Of a stretch of 64,000 nucleotides of DNA, positions 53,092 to 61,467 are shown in pieces. Within the stretch, counting starts at the first letter, position 1. Each line of letters begins with the position of its first letter. This DNA is from CAYMGQ01 sp964390055 (GTDB taxonomy: Bacteria > Bacillota > Clostridia > Peptostreptococcales > Natronincolaceae). The stretch spans positions 139,573 to 203,572 of the forward strand of contig CAYMGQ010000001.1 of NCBI GenBank assembly GCA_964390055.1, written 5' to 3'. The translations under genes were made by a program, and so were the position numbers. A model generated the notes under the pieces. It was not told where the DNA came from. It made no database searches and was given only the letters and a program-made list of their open reading frames with translations.

Positions 53092-53127
53092 GTGCATCCT
53101 CCCTTTCAAATCAATTTTAAATTATTG

Positions 53128-53628
53128 CTAACTAATAATGCGATAGAATTTTCTTGCCTCCCTCCCCCTTTTATTACATATTACTTCCCCTTTGTTTAAA
53201 TCAACTACCAACAACCTTATATAAGTCCAGCCTTTAAAGCCAAAGGCGAAGTTTTTCATATACTTGTATTTTTTAATATCTCGAACTAATTCCCTTCCTA
53301 TCTCTTCCTCTACTACTATAAGCCCAGTTATAACCGTAGACATATGTTCATCCCCTGGATTCACATAATCCTCTGTAGCTTTTTCTAAAAAGCCGGTAAA
53401 CCTCTCCAAGTCTATATCATTTAAATTCTTATATTTTTTCACAAAGACATGCTCATTATTTTCAAAGGCATATATTGTTAGCTTCCTACTAGCTAGAAAC
53501 TTCTCATTCCGAACAAATGACTCCGCGAATAAGTCGAATTCTACCCCTTGATAGGTATATGGCCTCTTTATGTCATAATAAGCTTCCAATCTATTTTCAA
53601 TATCCTGAATATATTTGTCTCCATTCAT
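53128..53628 (-). CDS. Protein of unknown function upstream of cstA
   Basis: Not recognised. A 166-aa soluble protein with no signal or membrane segments, and rich in charged and aromatic residues. Notable stretches are IENRLEAYYDIKRPYTYQGVEFDLFAESFVRNEKF and a second half KWTY-like FGFKGWTYIRLLVVDLNKGEVICNKRGREARKFYRI. I place the start at ATG 53628 behind AAGGGA; an upstream TTG (53703) is less likely. Its close spacing to cstA suggests a shared role in uptake or its control. Confidence 0.6.
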   Translation of the reverse strand: MNGDKYIQDIENRLEAYYDIKRPYTYQGVEFDLFAESFVRNEKFLASRKLTIYAFENNEHVFVKKYKNLNDIDLERFTGFLEKATEDYVNPGDEHMSTVITGLIVVEEEIGRELVRDIKKYKYMKNFAFGFKGWTYIRLLVVDLNKGEVICNKRGREARKFYRIIS

Positions 53629-53973
53629 AATTTTATCCCTTGTCCTCCTAAATCCTGTGAGAATATAAAATTCTCTTTGGGAATACTTTGACAATAATTC
53701 CACAAATTACAATATTACTACTTAGTTATATTTTACAAGTTTTCTGAAACTTTTGCCAGATATTCTGCCGAAATGTATAAAATTCTGTTCGAGATGTATA
53801 AAAACACGAATGTTATGCAATTATTTTAAATTTGATTATAGCACATAATAAGCTTTTTGGAAATAGATTTCATACATATCCTTGATTTTTATACATAATT
53901 CAGTTAATTGTAGTATAAATAAGGAAATATTATCCTATTTATACCTATGGCTATCTATGTTTGCAAAAAATAT
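53629..53973. other. AT-rich gap upstream of the cstA pair
   Basis: About 345 bases without a gene. It has a repeated ATGTATAAAA (53775-53784 and 53799-53808), otherwise no recognisable promoter or RNA element; an operator for cstA control is possible. Confidence 0.3.
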
Positions 53974-54004
53974 AAAGTACCCTTCAAAATTCAAAGGGTA
54001 CTTT
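53974..54004 (-). terminator. Terminator of the ptb-buk-vor operon
   Basis: AAAGTACCCTT pairs with AAGGGTACTTT around nine bases, followed on the minus strand by ATATTTTTT. Confidence 0.85.
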
Positions 54005-54032
54005 AACAAAGGTTTATCTACAGGCAATCCTT

Positions 54033-54596
54033 TTATTCACAGGTGCTGCAACATCTCCTTACGACAGCTGCTCCTTTTTGAAGGGCTTGCTGGTTAAGGG
54101 GAAGTAGGTGTTCTCTTTTGGGGCCATAAACTTTTCTAAATCCCTCTATAGCCGAATCCTCAGATACAATATTAGTCAATTCCAAATATGCTCCGAGCAT
54201 AACCATATTAGCTACTCTCGGGTTACCGATCTCATTGGCAATTTCATTTGCCGGTATATAGTAAGCCTCAACATCTTCTCTCTCTGTTTTCTCTTCTATT
54301 AAAGAACTATTTATTAAAAGTTTCCCGCCCTTAATTAGATTATTCTGAAACTTCACTAGTGATGGTAAATTCATCACGATTACAGCAGTTGCATCCTGTG
54401 TAATAATAGGAGAACCTATTAGGTTATCTGATACAATTACCGAACAATTTGCCGTCCCACCCCTCATTTCTGGACCATAGGAGGGTAACCAAGATACCTG
54501 TTTGTCCTCGAGCATTCCCGCATAGGTTAAAAGTTGTCCCATGGACATTACGCCCTGTCCTCCAAAACCCGCCATAATAATTTTTTCTGTTGCCAT
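54033..54596 (-). CDS. vorC: 2-oxoacid:ferredoxin oxidoreductase, gamma subunit
   Basis: A 187-aa gamma subunit of the branched-chain 2-oxoacid (Vor-type) oxidoreductase: IMAGFGGQGVMSMGQLL at the start, then PSYGPEMRGGTANCSVI, both typical. It couples to the alpha and beta subunits in oxidising 2-oxoacids to acyl-CoA with CoA and ferredoxin. Last gene of the operon; one base after the beta subunit. A short Cys pair near the C-terminus (RRCCSTC) is unusual. Confidence 0.93.
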   Translation of the reverse strand: MATEKIIMAGFGGQGVMSMGQLLTYAGMLEDKQVSWLPSYGPEMRGGTANCSVIVSDNLIGSPIITQDATAVIVMNLPSLVKFQNNLIKGGKLLINSSLIEEKTEREDVEAYYIPANEIANEIGNPRVANMVMLGAYLELTNIVSEDSAIEGFRKVYGPKREHLLPLNQQALQKGAAVVRRCCSTCE

Positions 54597-54597
54597 A

Positions 54598-55344
54598 TTA
54601 TTTCCCCTCCTCTGGCTTCCGGAAATTTCCTAAAGGATAATAAGGAATCATATTTTCCTCTAGCCATTTTAATGCTTCAGCAGGAGTCAATCCCCAGTTG
54701 GTAGGACACGTGGATAGCACTTCGACAATTGCAAATCCCTTGCCCTCTAATTGTATTTCAAATGCCCTTTTGATAGCTCTCTTGGCCCTTCTGATATGGG
54801 GCACATCATGAACAGATACTCTCTCTACAAATGTTGCCCCCTCTATAGTTGCTAACATTTCTGAAATTCTAATTGGTTTTCCTGCTAACTCTTCCTTCCT
54901 ACCGTCCTGGGAAGTTGTAGTTCTTTGACCTACTAATGTAGTTGGGGCCATTTGCCCTCCTGTCATCCCATAAATAGCATTGTTTACAAATACAGTTGTG
55001 AAATTTTCACTCCTGTGGGCAGCATGAACAATCTCTGCCGTACCAATGGATGCCAAGTCCCCATCCCCTTGATAAGTAAAAACAACGTTTTCTGGTAATA
55101 TTCTCTTTATACCTGTTGCTACAGCAGGAGCCCTACCGTGAGATGCTTCATGCATATCACAATTAAAATAATCATAGGCCAAGACCGAACATCCTACCGG
55201 TGCTACCCCTATAGCCTTGCCAAGTACTCCTAGTTCCTCTAAGACCTCGCCAACTAATCTGTGTATAATACCATGGGTACATCCTGGACAATAGTGGGTT
55301 TGCTTATCTGTTAAACCCTTTGTCTTTTCAAACACAACAGCCAT
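54598..55344 (-). CDS. vorA: 2-oxoacid:ferredoxin oxidoreductase, beta (TPP) subunit
   Basis: Thiamine-diphosphate subunit, 248 aa. CPGCTHGIIHRLV near residue 19 and the TPP/Mg segment YQGDGDLASIGTAEIVHAAHR followed by NNAIYGMTGGQ are diagnostic. Its ATG shares one base with the alpha-subunit stop (TAATG). The extra cluster cysteines of pyruvate enzymes are not all present, as in Vor/Kor beta subunits. Confidence 0.94.
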   Translation of the reverse strand: MAVVFEKTKGLTDKQTHYCPGCTHGIIHRLVGEVLEELGVLGKAIGVAPVGCSVLAYDYFNCDMHEASHGRAPAVATGIKRILPENVVFTYQGDGDLASIGTAEIVHAAHRSENFTTVFVNNAIYGMTGGQMAPTTLVGQRTTTSQDGRKEELAGKPIRISEMLATIEGATFVERVSVHDVPHIRRAKRAIKRAFEIQLEGKGFAIVEVLSTCPTNWGLTPAEALKWLEENMIPYYPLGNFRKPEEGK

Positions 55345-56408
55345 TATTTTGCACCCCCTAAAATATCCTTTACCTTTTCTATAACTGCCTCAGGTGTTGG
55401 TATCATCCCACCTGATCTTCCATAAAACTCCACTGGTAATCTTCCTTCAATACCTATCTTAATATCATCAATCATCTGTCCCATACTCATTTCAACACTT
55501 AGTAAGGCCTTTGTGGTCTCTGGTATTTCCTTAAAAGCGGCATATGGGAAGGGCCATAAGGTAATTGGCCTAATTAAGCCTGCCTTGATGCCTTCGGATT
55601 CTAATACATCGATAGCATTTTTCACTATCCTGGCTGTTGTTCCATAGGCAACCATTACAATTTCGGCATCCTCCATTTTATAAGTTTCATATCTTACTTC
55701 ATTTGCTTCCATTTCCTTATATTTTTCATTTAATCTAATATTATGCTCTTCTAATGCTTCTGGAGCCAAGTACAATGAGTTGATAATATTCGGTTCTCTA
55801 GCCTCATTTGTCCCTGTAGTGGCCCAATCCTTTGCTGGGATTTCTCTCTTAGTTTCAGGTTCCCTAAATTCTACAGGTTCCATCATCTGTCCAATCATCC
55901 CATCCCCTAGTACCATAACTGGATTTCTATAATAATCTGCTGCATCAAAGGCCTCTATTACTAGGTCAACTGCCTCCTGAATGCTAGCGGGAGCATAAAC
56001 CAATAATCTATAATCGCCATTTCCTCCCCCCCTAGTTGATTGGAAATAATCAGCTTGAGATGGTTGGATTCCACCTAAACCAGGGCCACCCCTACTCATA
56101 TTTACAATAACACAGGGTAGTTCAGCTCCTGCAATATAGGTTATTCCCTCCTGTTTTAATGCAATCCCTGGAGAAGAAGATGATGTCATAACCCTTTCTC
56201 CCGTTCCAGCACCACCATATAACATATTGATAGCAGCAACCTCTGACTCCGCCTGCACAAATACTCCACCAATCTTAGGTAATTCCTTTGACATATACTC
56301 GGGTAGTTCATTTTGTGGAGTAATTGGGTATCCGAAGAAATATTTGCATCCAGCCTTTATAGCTGCTGCACCTATAGCCTCGTTACCCTTCATTAAGATT
56401 TTAGCCAT
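55344..56408 (-). CDS. vorB: 2-oxoacid:ferredoxin oxidoreductase, alpha subunit (VorB type)
   Basis: A 354-aa alpha subunit: GNEAIGAAAIKAGCKYFFGYPITPQNE at the start, AESEVAAINMLYGGAGTGERVMTSSSSPGIALKQEG, and the transketolase-C-like end. In Clostridia this type is usually annotated 3-methyl-2-oxobutanoate dehydrogenase VorB. Linkage to ptb and buk supports branched-chain substrates. Confidence 0.93.
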   Translation of the reverse strand: MAKILMKGNEAIGAAAIKAGCKYFFGYPITPQNELPEYMSKELPKIGGVFVQAESEVAAINMLYGGAGTGERVMTSSSSPGIALKQEGITYIAGAELPCVIVNMSRGGPGLGGIQPSQADYFQSTRGGGNGDYRLLVYAPASIQEAVDLVIEAFDAADYYRNPVMVLGDGMIGQMMEPVEFREPETKREIPAKDWATTGTNEAREPNIINSLYLAPEALEEHNIRLNEKYKEMEANEVRYETYKMEDAEIVMVAYGTTARIVKNAIDVLESEGIKAGLIRPITLWPFPYAAFKEIPETTKALLSVEMSMGQMIDDIKIGIEGRLPVEFYGRSGGMIPTPEAVIEKVKDILGGAK

Positions 56409-56435
56409 TATATTCCCTCCTCACAATAGATTCTT

Positions 56436-56660
56436 CTATTTTTCTCTTTCTACACGTATTACAACGTCTGGACAAATGATGGCACAATTTGCACAACCAA
56501 TACATTTATCCATTTCCTCAACCGTCGCTGGATGATAGCCCTTAGCATTAATTCTTGATTTGTCCATTATAACAATATTTGTTGGACAAACAGTTGTGCA
56601 CAACTCGCAACCTTTGCAGCGGTCTTCATCAAAAAACACTTTTCCTCTCGCTTTTGCCAT
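56436..56660 (-). CDS. vorD: 2-oxoacid:ferredoxin oxidoreductase, delta (ferredoxin) subunit
   Basis: A 74-aa protein with two [4Fe-4S] motifs, CKGCELCTTVCP and CIGCANCAIICP. It passes electrons from the TPP site to free ferredoxin. ATG 56660 follows AGGAGG by seven bases. Confidence 0.93.
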   Translation of the reverse strand: MAKARGKVFFDEDRCKGCELCTTVCPTNIVIMDKSRINAKGYHPATVEEMDKCIGCANCAIICPDVVIRVEREK

Positions 56661-56688
56661 TGTCAAACCTCCTAAACTTTTAATAAAT

Positions 56689-57360
56689 TTACATCCAATC
56701 CTCCCTCATAATCATCTTAATGGGCATGATTGTCCCTTCTATGTTAGTAGGAAGTCCTTGGGCCACCTCTTGAAGGGCGCTTATATATTTAATGGGCACT
56801 TGTAGAGCTTGAGATACTTCCTTGCAAAGCTCCTGGCCCTTTAAAACATCTTCAACAGTTGTATCCCATAAAAGATGGGTGTTATTTATCAAGCCAGTTA
56901 CCCTAGCCCCTGATGTAGCCTCCATAGATTTAATATGGTCAACCGCTCCATCCAGGGTAGATGTATCATGGCGATTAGCATTAATAACACAGAACATATC
57001 ATAATTCCCCGGTATCCAGTATTCCTTAAATCGAGCCAAAGCTCTAGAACCTACGGAATCACCACCTACGTCTAATATTATATCATAGGTTTTATTTTGT
57101 AATGGTCCTAATATATCCCCAGAAACAGATGGCAAATCCGACCCTGAGCCCTTTATATATCCTGATATTAACTTTATATTATGCTTGTTTAAAAGGTTTT
57201 CTTTTTCCCTGCTTCGGAAATATGGGTTTACAATATCTAAATCTGCCAAAGCCACCTTCCTGTTTCTCTTGGCTAGTTCCAAGGCATAATTGACAGCAAA
57301 CTCTGTTTTCCCACTACCATAATGGCCTATAATTATTCGAATTCTGTGATCATTTAACAT
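56689..57360 (-). CDS. MinD/ParA-like P-loop ATPase of the ptb-buk-vor operon
   Basis: A 223-aa cytoplasmic P-loop protein. Walker A GHYGSGKTE at residues 12-20, a switch-like VALADLDIVNPYFRSREKE and a Walker B-like DIILDVGGDSVGSRAL resemble MinD/ParA/Mrp ATPases. It lacks the cysteine-motif of Mrp carriers. Its place between buk and vorD points to a role in the assembly or activity of the iron-sulfur oxidoreductase, which is an inference. No function is established that I know of. Confidence 0.75.
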   Translation of the reverse strand: MLNDHRIRIIIGHYGSGKTEFAVNYALELAKRNRKVALADLDIVNPYFRSREKENLLNKHNIKLISGYIKGSGSDLPSVSGDILGPLQNKTYDIILDVGGDSVGSRALARFKEYWIPGNYDMFCVINANRHDTSTLDGAVDHIKSMEATSGARVTGLINNTHLLWDTTVEDVLKGQELCKEVSQALQVPIKYISALQEVAQGLPTNIEGTIMPIKMIMREDWM

Positions 57361-57386
57361 GTTTCTCCACCTTTTTACTGTTTTAT

Positions 57387-58460
57387 TTAGTACAACCTTG
57401 CCTTTTCTTCCCCCCTAAGAACCCTTAGGGCTCCCTCTGTTAAAGCGATCATTTCATCTTCCCCTGGATATACTAAAATCTGCCCTATAAACTGGACACT
57501 TTCCCTGATCCAACTTATAAATTCTTCATCATATGCTATGCCACCTGTTAAGATTATAGCATCTACCTTACCCCCTAGCACAGAGGCGCAGGCTCCAATT
57601 TCTTTAGAAACCTGATAGGCCATGGCCCTATAAATAAGCTCTGCCTTTTTATCTCCCTGCCCTATCATTTTAACAACCTCTCTACCATCATTGGTTCCGA
57701 GATAGGCTACCAGCCCACCCTTGCCAGTAATTATACTTTTTATTTCATCAGGACCATAGTCTCCAGTAAAACATAGGTTGACTAATTGTCCTACGGGGAG
57801 TCCGCCAGATCTTTCTGGTGAAAAGGGACCATCTCCATCCAAGGCATTATTGACCTCTACCACCCTCCCTTTTTTATGGGCTCCTACAGAAATACCTCCA
57901 CCTAAATGGGCCACTATTAAATTTAAATCCTCATAGGATTCTTGTAAATCCCTTGCCCCTCTTCTAGCAACCGCTTTTTGGTTTAAGGCATGGAAAATAC
58001 TTAACCTATCTAGTCCAGGGGCTCCAGATACCCTGGCAATATCTTCAAGCTCATCAACCACTACTGGATCAACTATAAAGGCGGGAATGTTTAATTGATC
58101 AGCTATCTCATGGGCAAGTATTCCACCTAAATTTGAAGCATGTTGCCCCATTACCCCTACCCTTAAATCCTCTAGCATTTTTTCTCCTACTGAATATGTA
58201 CCGCCCACGATAGGTTTCAGGAGCCCCCCTCTTCCTACTACAGCAGCTAATTTAGTTAAATTAATTCCATTTTCATTTAATGTTTCAAGAATAACATTTT
58301 TTCGGAACTCATATTGATCAAAGATTGTTTTATATTTTTTTAAATCCTCCGTCGAATGCCTCAATACCTCTTCAAATACTGGCTTTTCATTATCATATAT
58401 AGCAATCTTTGTGGATGTTGAACCCGGGTTAATGGCTAGTATTCTGTAGACCTGGTTCAC
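57387..58460 (-). CDS. buk: Butyrate (branched-chain fatty acid) kinase
   Basis: ASKHA acyl kinase of the acetokinase family, 357 aa. [13 protein letters not shown] at the start, [17 protein letters not shown] near residue 80, [31 protein letters not shown] and the C-terminal [12 protein letters not shown]. Converts acyl phosphate plus ADP to acid plus ATP. With Vor and Ptb upstream, isobutyrate, isovalerate and 2-methylbutyrate are likely products. GTG 58460 sits eight bases after AGGTGG and is preferred to codons upstream that overlap the site. Confidence 0.94.
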   Translation of the reverse strand: MNQVYRILAINPGSTSTKIAIYDNEKPVFEEVLRHSTEDLKKYKTIFDQYEFRKNVILETLNENGINLTKLAAVVGRGGLLKPIVGGTYSVGEKMLEDLRVGVMGQHASNLGGILAHEIADQLNIPAFIVDPVVVDELEDIARVSGAPGLDRLSIFHALNQKAVARRGARDLQESYEDLNLIVAHLGGGISVGAHKKGRVVEVNNALDGDGPFSPERSGGLPVGQLVNLCFTGDYGPDEIKSIITGKGGLVAYLGTNDGREVVKMIGQGDKKAELIYRAMAYQVSKEIGACASVLGGKVDAIILTGGIAYDEEFISWIRESVQFIGQILVYPGEDEMIALTEGALRVLRGEEKARLY

Positions 58461-58479
58461 TGTCATCCCCACCTTTCAT

Positions 58480-59388
58480 CTAAAATAATCTCTCTGAGCA
58501 TAAGACACCCAAGGCAATTGAATATAATTTTGCCTCATCATTGTCAGCCCTTGATGTTAAGATAATAGGAGCCTTTGCCCCCACAATAATACCGGCACTT
58601 TTTGCCCCAGCAAAATAAACCATAGACTTATATAGAACATTACCAGCCTTTATATCTGGTGCCAACAATATATCAGCATGGCCAGCTACCGGGTGAAAGA
58701 TTCCCTTATGTTCAGCAGCTTCAACAGATACAGCATTATCTAGGGCAAAGGGTCCTCCCACAAGACATCCCTTTATTTCACCCCTTTTATTCATTTGTTC
58801 AAGTTCAACTGCATCTAATGTATCAGGCATTTTGGGGTTAGCCTTCTCTTTGGCACATATGACTGCAGCCTTTGGCTTCTCAATATCTAATGCCTGGGCT
58901 ACCGTAACCGCATTCTCTAGAATTTGTTTCTTGGTTTGTAGGTCTGGGGCAATATTCATGGCAGCATCAGTAACAAAAAACATCCTATCATAGCCTCCCA
59001 CCTCGAAAACTGCCACATGACTTAATATATTACCAGTTCTCAAACCTATTTCCTTATCCAGTACCGCCCTTAGGATAATAGAGGTATCTACTAGTCCCTT
59101 CATAACCATATGCGCCTTACCTGCTGATACTAGTTGAACTGCCTTCCTAGATGCTTCAACATTATCTTTTATGTCAATTACTTCAAACTGCTGTAAATCA
59201 ATATGGTTTTCTTCGCTTATTGCTTGTATTTTTTCTTGGTCACCAATAAGAATTGCATTAATTATTCCTTCCTTTTTGGCCGAATTAATTGCTATTAAAA
59301 TTTCTTCATCATCGGCACAGGCCACTGAAATAGTCTTTGGCCCTCTTTCCTTGGCAACTCTCATTACATCTGAAAAATTCTTAATCAT
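58480..59388 (-). CDS. ptb: Phosphate butyryltransferase
   Basis: A 302-aa phosphotransacylase: ISVACADDEEILIAINSAKKEGI near residue 20, MVMKGLVDTSIILRAVLDKE, FVTDAAMNIAPDLQTK and the end AKAPIILTSRADN. Converts acyl-CoA plus phosphate to acyl phosphate. First gene of the operon behind the sigma-54-type promoter. Relatives range over acetyl, butyryl and branched chains; context favours branched acyl-CoA. Confidence 0.93.
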   Translation of the reverse strand: MIKNFSDVMRVAKERGPKTISVACADDEEILIAINSAKKEGIINAILIGDQEKIQAISEENHIDLQQFEVIDIKDNVEASRKAVQLVSAGKAHMVMKGLVDTSIILRAVLDKEIGLRTGNILSHVAVFEVGGYDRMFFVTDAAMNIAPDLQTKKQILENAVTVAQALDIEKPKAAVICAKEKANPKMPDTLDAVELEQMNKRGEIKGCLVGGPFALDNAVSVEAAEHKGIFHPVAGHADILLAPDIKAGNVLYKSMVYFAGAKSAGIIVGAKAPIILTSRADNDEAKLYSIALGVLCSERLF

Positions 59389-59507
59389 TCAGCTATCACC
59401 TCTTTTTTCCCAGTTTTTTTATTAAGAATAAATAATAGTAAAATAATACCTAAGGTCCCCTTCCCTGTTGAAAAAAATATTTATCTTTACCTTCATCTTA
59501 ATATAGA

Positions 59508-59523
59508 TGCAAAGTTTATGCCA
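59508..59523 (-). promoter_or_regulatory. Sigma-54 promoter of the ptb-buk-vor operon
   Basis: Minus-strand TGGCATAAACTTTGCA has GG and GC separated by exactly 10 bases and matches the -24/-12 consensus TGGCACG-N4-TTGCA well. It lies about 120 bases upstream of the ptb start, and the adjacent regulator gene encodes a sigma-54 activator. Confidence 0.85.
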
Positions 59524-59621
59524 AAGTTAAACAAAAGATGCATAGGGTATAGCCTAGTAGTTGCAATGCCTTGGGCCTTTATGCTTTGTCGAACTTTTAA
59601 CTAGTATTTTCCATTTATATA

Positions 59622-59637
59622 ATGCAAATTATTGCAT
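59622..59637 (-). promoter_or_regulatory. Inverted repeat, candidate activator site A
   Basis: ATGCAA-ATTA-TTGCAT, about 108 bases upstream of the sigma-54 element (centre to centre), a usual position for an enhancer-binding protein site. Confidence 0.5.
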
Positions 59638-59642
59638 GAAGG

Positions 59643-59666
59643 AACCTGCATAGTACTATGCAGGTT
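59643..59666 (-). promoter_or_regulatory. 24-base perfect palindrome, candidate activator site B or terminator
   Basis: Each half reads AACCTGCATAGT and its complement. Centred about 25 bases from site A and 133 bases upstream of the sigma-54 element. It follows the stop of the regulator gene and could be its terminator, but no T run follows on the minus strand. Confidence 0.5.
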
Positions 59667-59677
59667 ATTTCATTTCC

Positions 59678-61405
59678 TTATAAATTATATTTTTCTATTT
59701 TATAGTATAAATTCCTGAGGGATATTTTTAGTTCCTTTGCTGCCCTGGTCCTATTGCCATGATATTTTTCTAGTACTTCTTTTATATATCTTCTTTCTAC
59801 TTCCTCTAGAGTTTCCCTCAAGCCCCTAGACTCGCTGTAATTAATATCTACAACTCTTGCTAAGTTTTTACCCCCATCTCTATCGCCCTGTACCCTATCT
59901 ATTATCTTTGGCAAGTTTCTCTCTAGTATTATTTTATCTGTATAATTCATATTAATAAAGGTTCTGCCAATAAAGTTTTCCAATTCCCGTACATTCCCCG
60001 GCCAATTATAGCTCATAAGTTTATCCAGGGCCTCTTGTGAAATTTCCTCAACATTCCTACCATACTCCTGGTTAAACTTTTTAATCAAATAAAGGACAAG
60101 GGGGTATAAATCTTTCTTCCTTTCCCTAAGGGGTGGTATTTCTATGGGAATAACATTTAATCTATAATATAAGTCCTCTCTAAACTTTCCTTCCCTGACA
60201 GCCTTCTCCAGGGATACATTGGTAGCTGCTATCACCCTAACATCCACACCTACAGTTTCTGGGCTACCCACCCTAGTAATCTCCTTTTCCTGTAAAACTC
60301 TTAAAAGTTTTGCTTGGGTATTTAGGGGTATTTCAGCAATTTCATCTAAAAAAATTGTCCCCCTGTGGGCTTCTTCAAAAAGCCCTCTCTTACCTCCCTT
60401 TGCTGCCCCTGTAAAAGCACCCTCTACGTATCCAAATAATTCACTTTCTAAAAGACTTTCACTAATGGCTGCACAATTGACTCTGACAAATTGATTGTAC
60501 CTTCTTTCAGAAAGATTATGAATAGCATGGGCGAATAATTCCTTTCCTGTCCCACTTTCCCCCCTCAATAAAACCGTAGCAGGTGTAACCGCCGCCTGCT
60601 TGGCCTTTTCCATCACCTGTATCATTCCATGGTCAACAGCTATAATATCATCGAAAATATATTTTGCCTCTAATTTTCGTATAATCTGCTTGGCTGCCAT
60701 TAATTCATCCGTTAAATTTTTTATTTCGGTCAAATCATGTATTATCCCCACGCTGCCTCTAAGTTCCCCATCTACTATAATTGGTGCAGCATGCACCAAG
60801 GCCTCTTTTTTCTGGGGTCCTAATTTTAATCTCCTGTTTTTCACCGGCCGTTTTGTGTTTAATACTTCTAAATGTACACTCTCTCCCTCAGATATATCAG
60901 TTGTAACGGGTTTTCCTATAATATCCTTTTCGGTAAAACCAGTTACCCTAGTGTATGCAGGATTTATCAAAACTCCAAGACCATTTTCATCACATACGGA
61001 AATAGCATCCTGGGTTGAATGAAAAATCCCCTCTAGTAGACTTTGCATTTCCTTTAACTTGTAAATCTGATGGGTCAAATCTATCATTTCACTAATATCC
61101 CTAAAGACAGCTACAGCCCCTATAACATTGCCCTTCTCATCTTTTACGGGCATCCTACTTGTTATTATTGTTGTCTCCCCTAAAAATTGTTTTTGATTTA
61201 GTTCAGCTTCTCCCGTTTGTAGTACATAAGGTAGTCTAGTATTTAAAATAACATCCTCAACTGATGCCCCTATGGCTTCTTTTTCACTTAGGCCAGTGAT
61301 CTCTTCCGCTGCCCTATTAAAAACTGTGATTTTTTCCTGGGAATTTATAGCCATTACAGCATCATTAGTGCTAGTTAATATAACCTCTAGTTCTTCCTTT
61401 TTCAA
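59678..61405 (-). CDS. Sigma-54-dependent transcriptional activator with two PAS domains
   Basis: A 575-aa enhancer-binding protein: PAS domain 1 (about 1-110), PAS domain 2 (about 125-230), AAA+ domain (about 250-490) with Walker A GESGTGKE (282-289), the sigma-54-contacting GAFTGA (329-334), Walker B GTIFLDEIAE, and a C-terminal Fis-type helix-turn-helix (TRAAKELKISLRNLYYKI). PAS domains suggest control by a small ligand, possibly a 2-oxoacid or acyl compound; the ligand is unknown. It is encoded just upstream of ptb, the probable target. Confidence 0.94.
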   Translation of the reverse strand: MKKEELEVILTSTNDAVMAINSQEKITVFNRAAEEITGLSEKEAIGASVEDVILNTRLPYVLQTGEAELNQKQFLGETTIITSRMPVKDEKGNVIGAVAVFRDISEMIDLTHQIYKLKEMQSLLEGIFHSTQDAISVCDENGLGVLINPAYTRVTGFTEKDIIGKPVTTDISEGESVHLEVLNTKRPVKNRRLKLGPQKKEALVHAAPIIVDGELRGSVGIIHDLTEIKNLTDELMAAKQIIRKLEAKYIFDDIIAVDHGMIQVMEKAKQAAVTPATVLLRGESGTGKELFAHAIHNLSERRYNQFVRVNCAAISESLLESELFGYVEGAFTGAAKGGKRGLFEEAHRGTIFLDEIAEIPLNTQAKLLRVLQEKEITRVGSPETVGVDVRVIAATNVSLEKAVREGKFREDLYYRLNVIPIEIPPLRERKKDLYPLVLYLIKKFNQEYGRNVEEISQEALDKLMSYNWPGNVRELENFIGRTFINMNYTDKIILERNLPKIIDRVQGDRDGGKNLARVVDINYSESRGLRETLEEVERRYIKEVLEKYHGNRTRAAKELKISLRNLYYKIEKYNL

Positions 61406-61467
61406 TTTTCCACCACCTTCATTACCACTAATCCATACAAGGGATTACTAATATCATCACAATTTTA

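Noticed and set aside
59560..59580. Second sigma-54-like element (GGCCCAAGGCATTGCA on the minus strand)
   Set aside because: The GG and GC are 11 bases apart instead of the required 10, whereas the element at 59508-59523 is exact.
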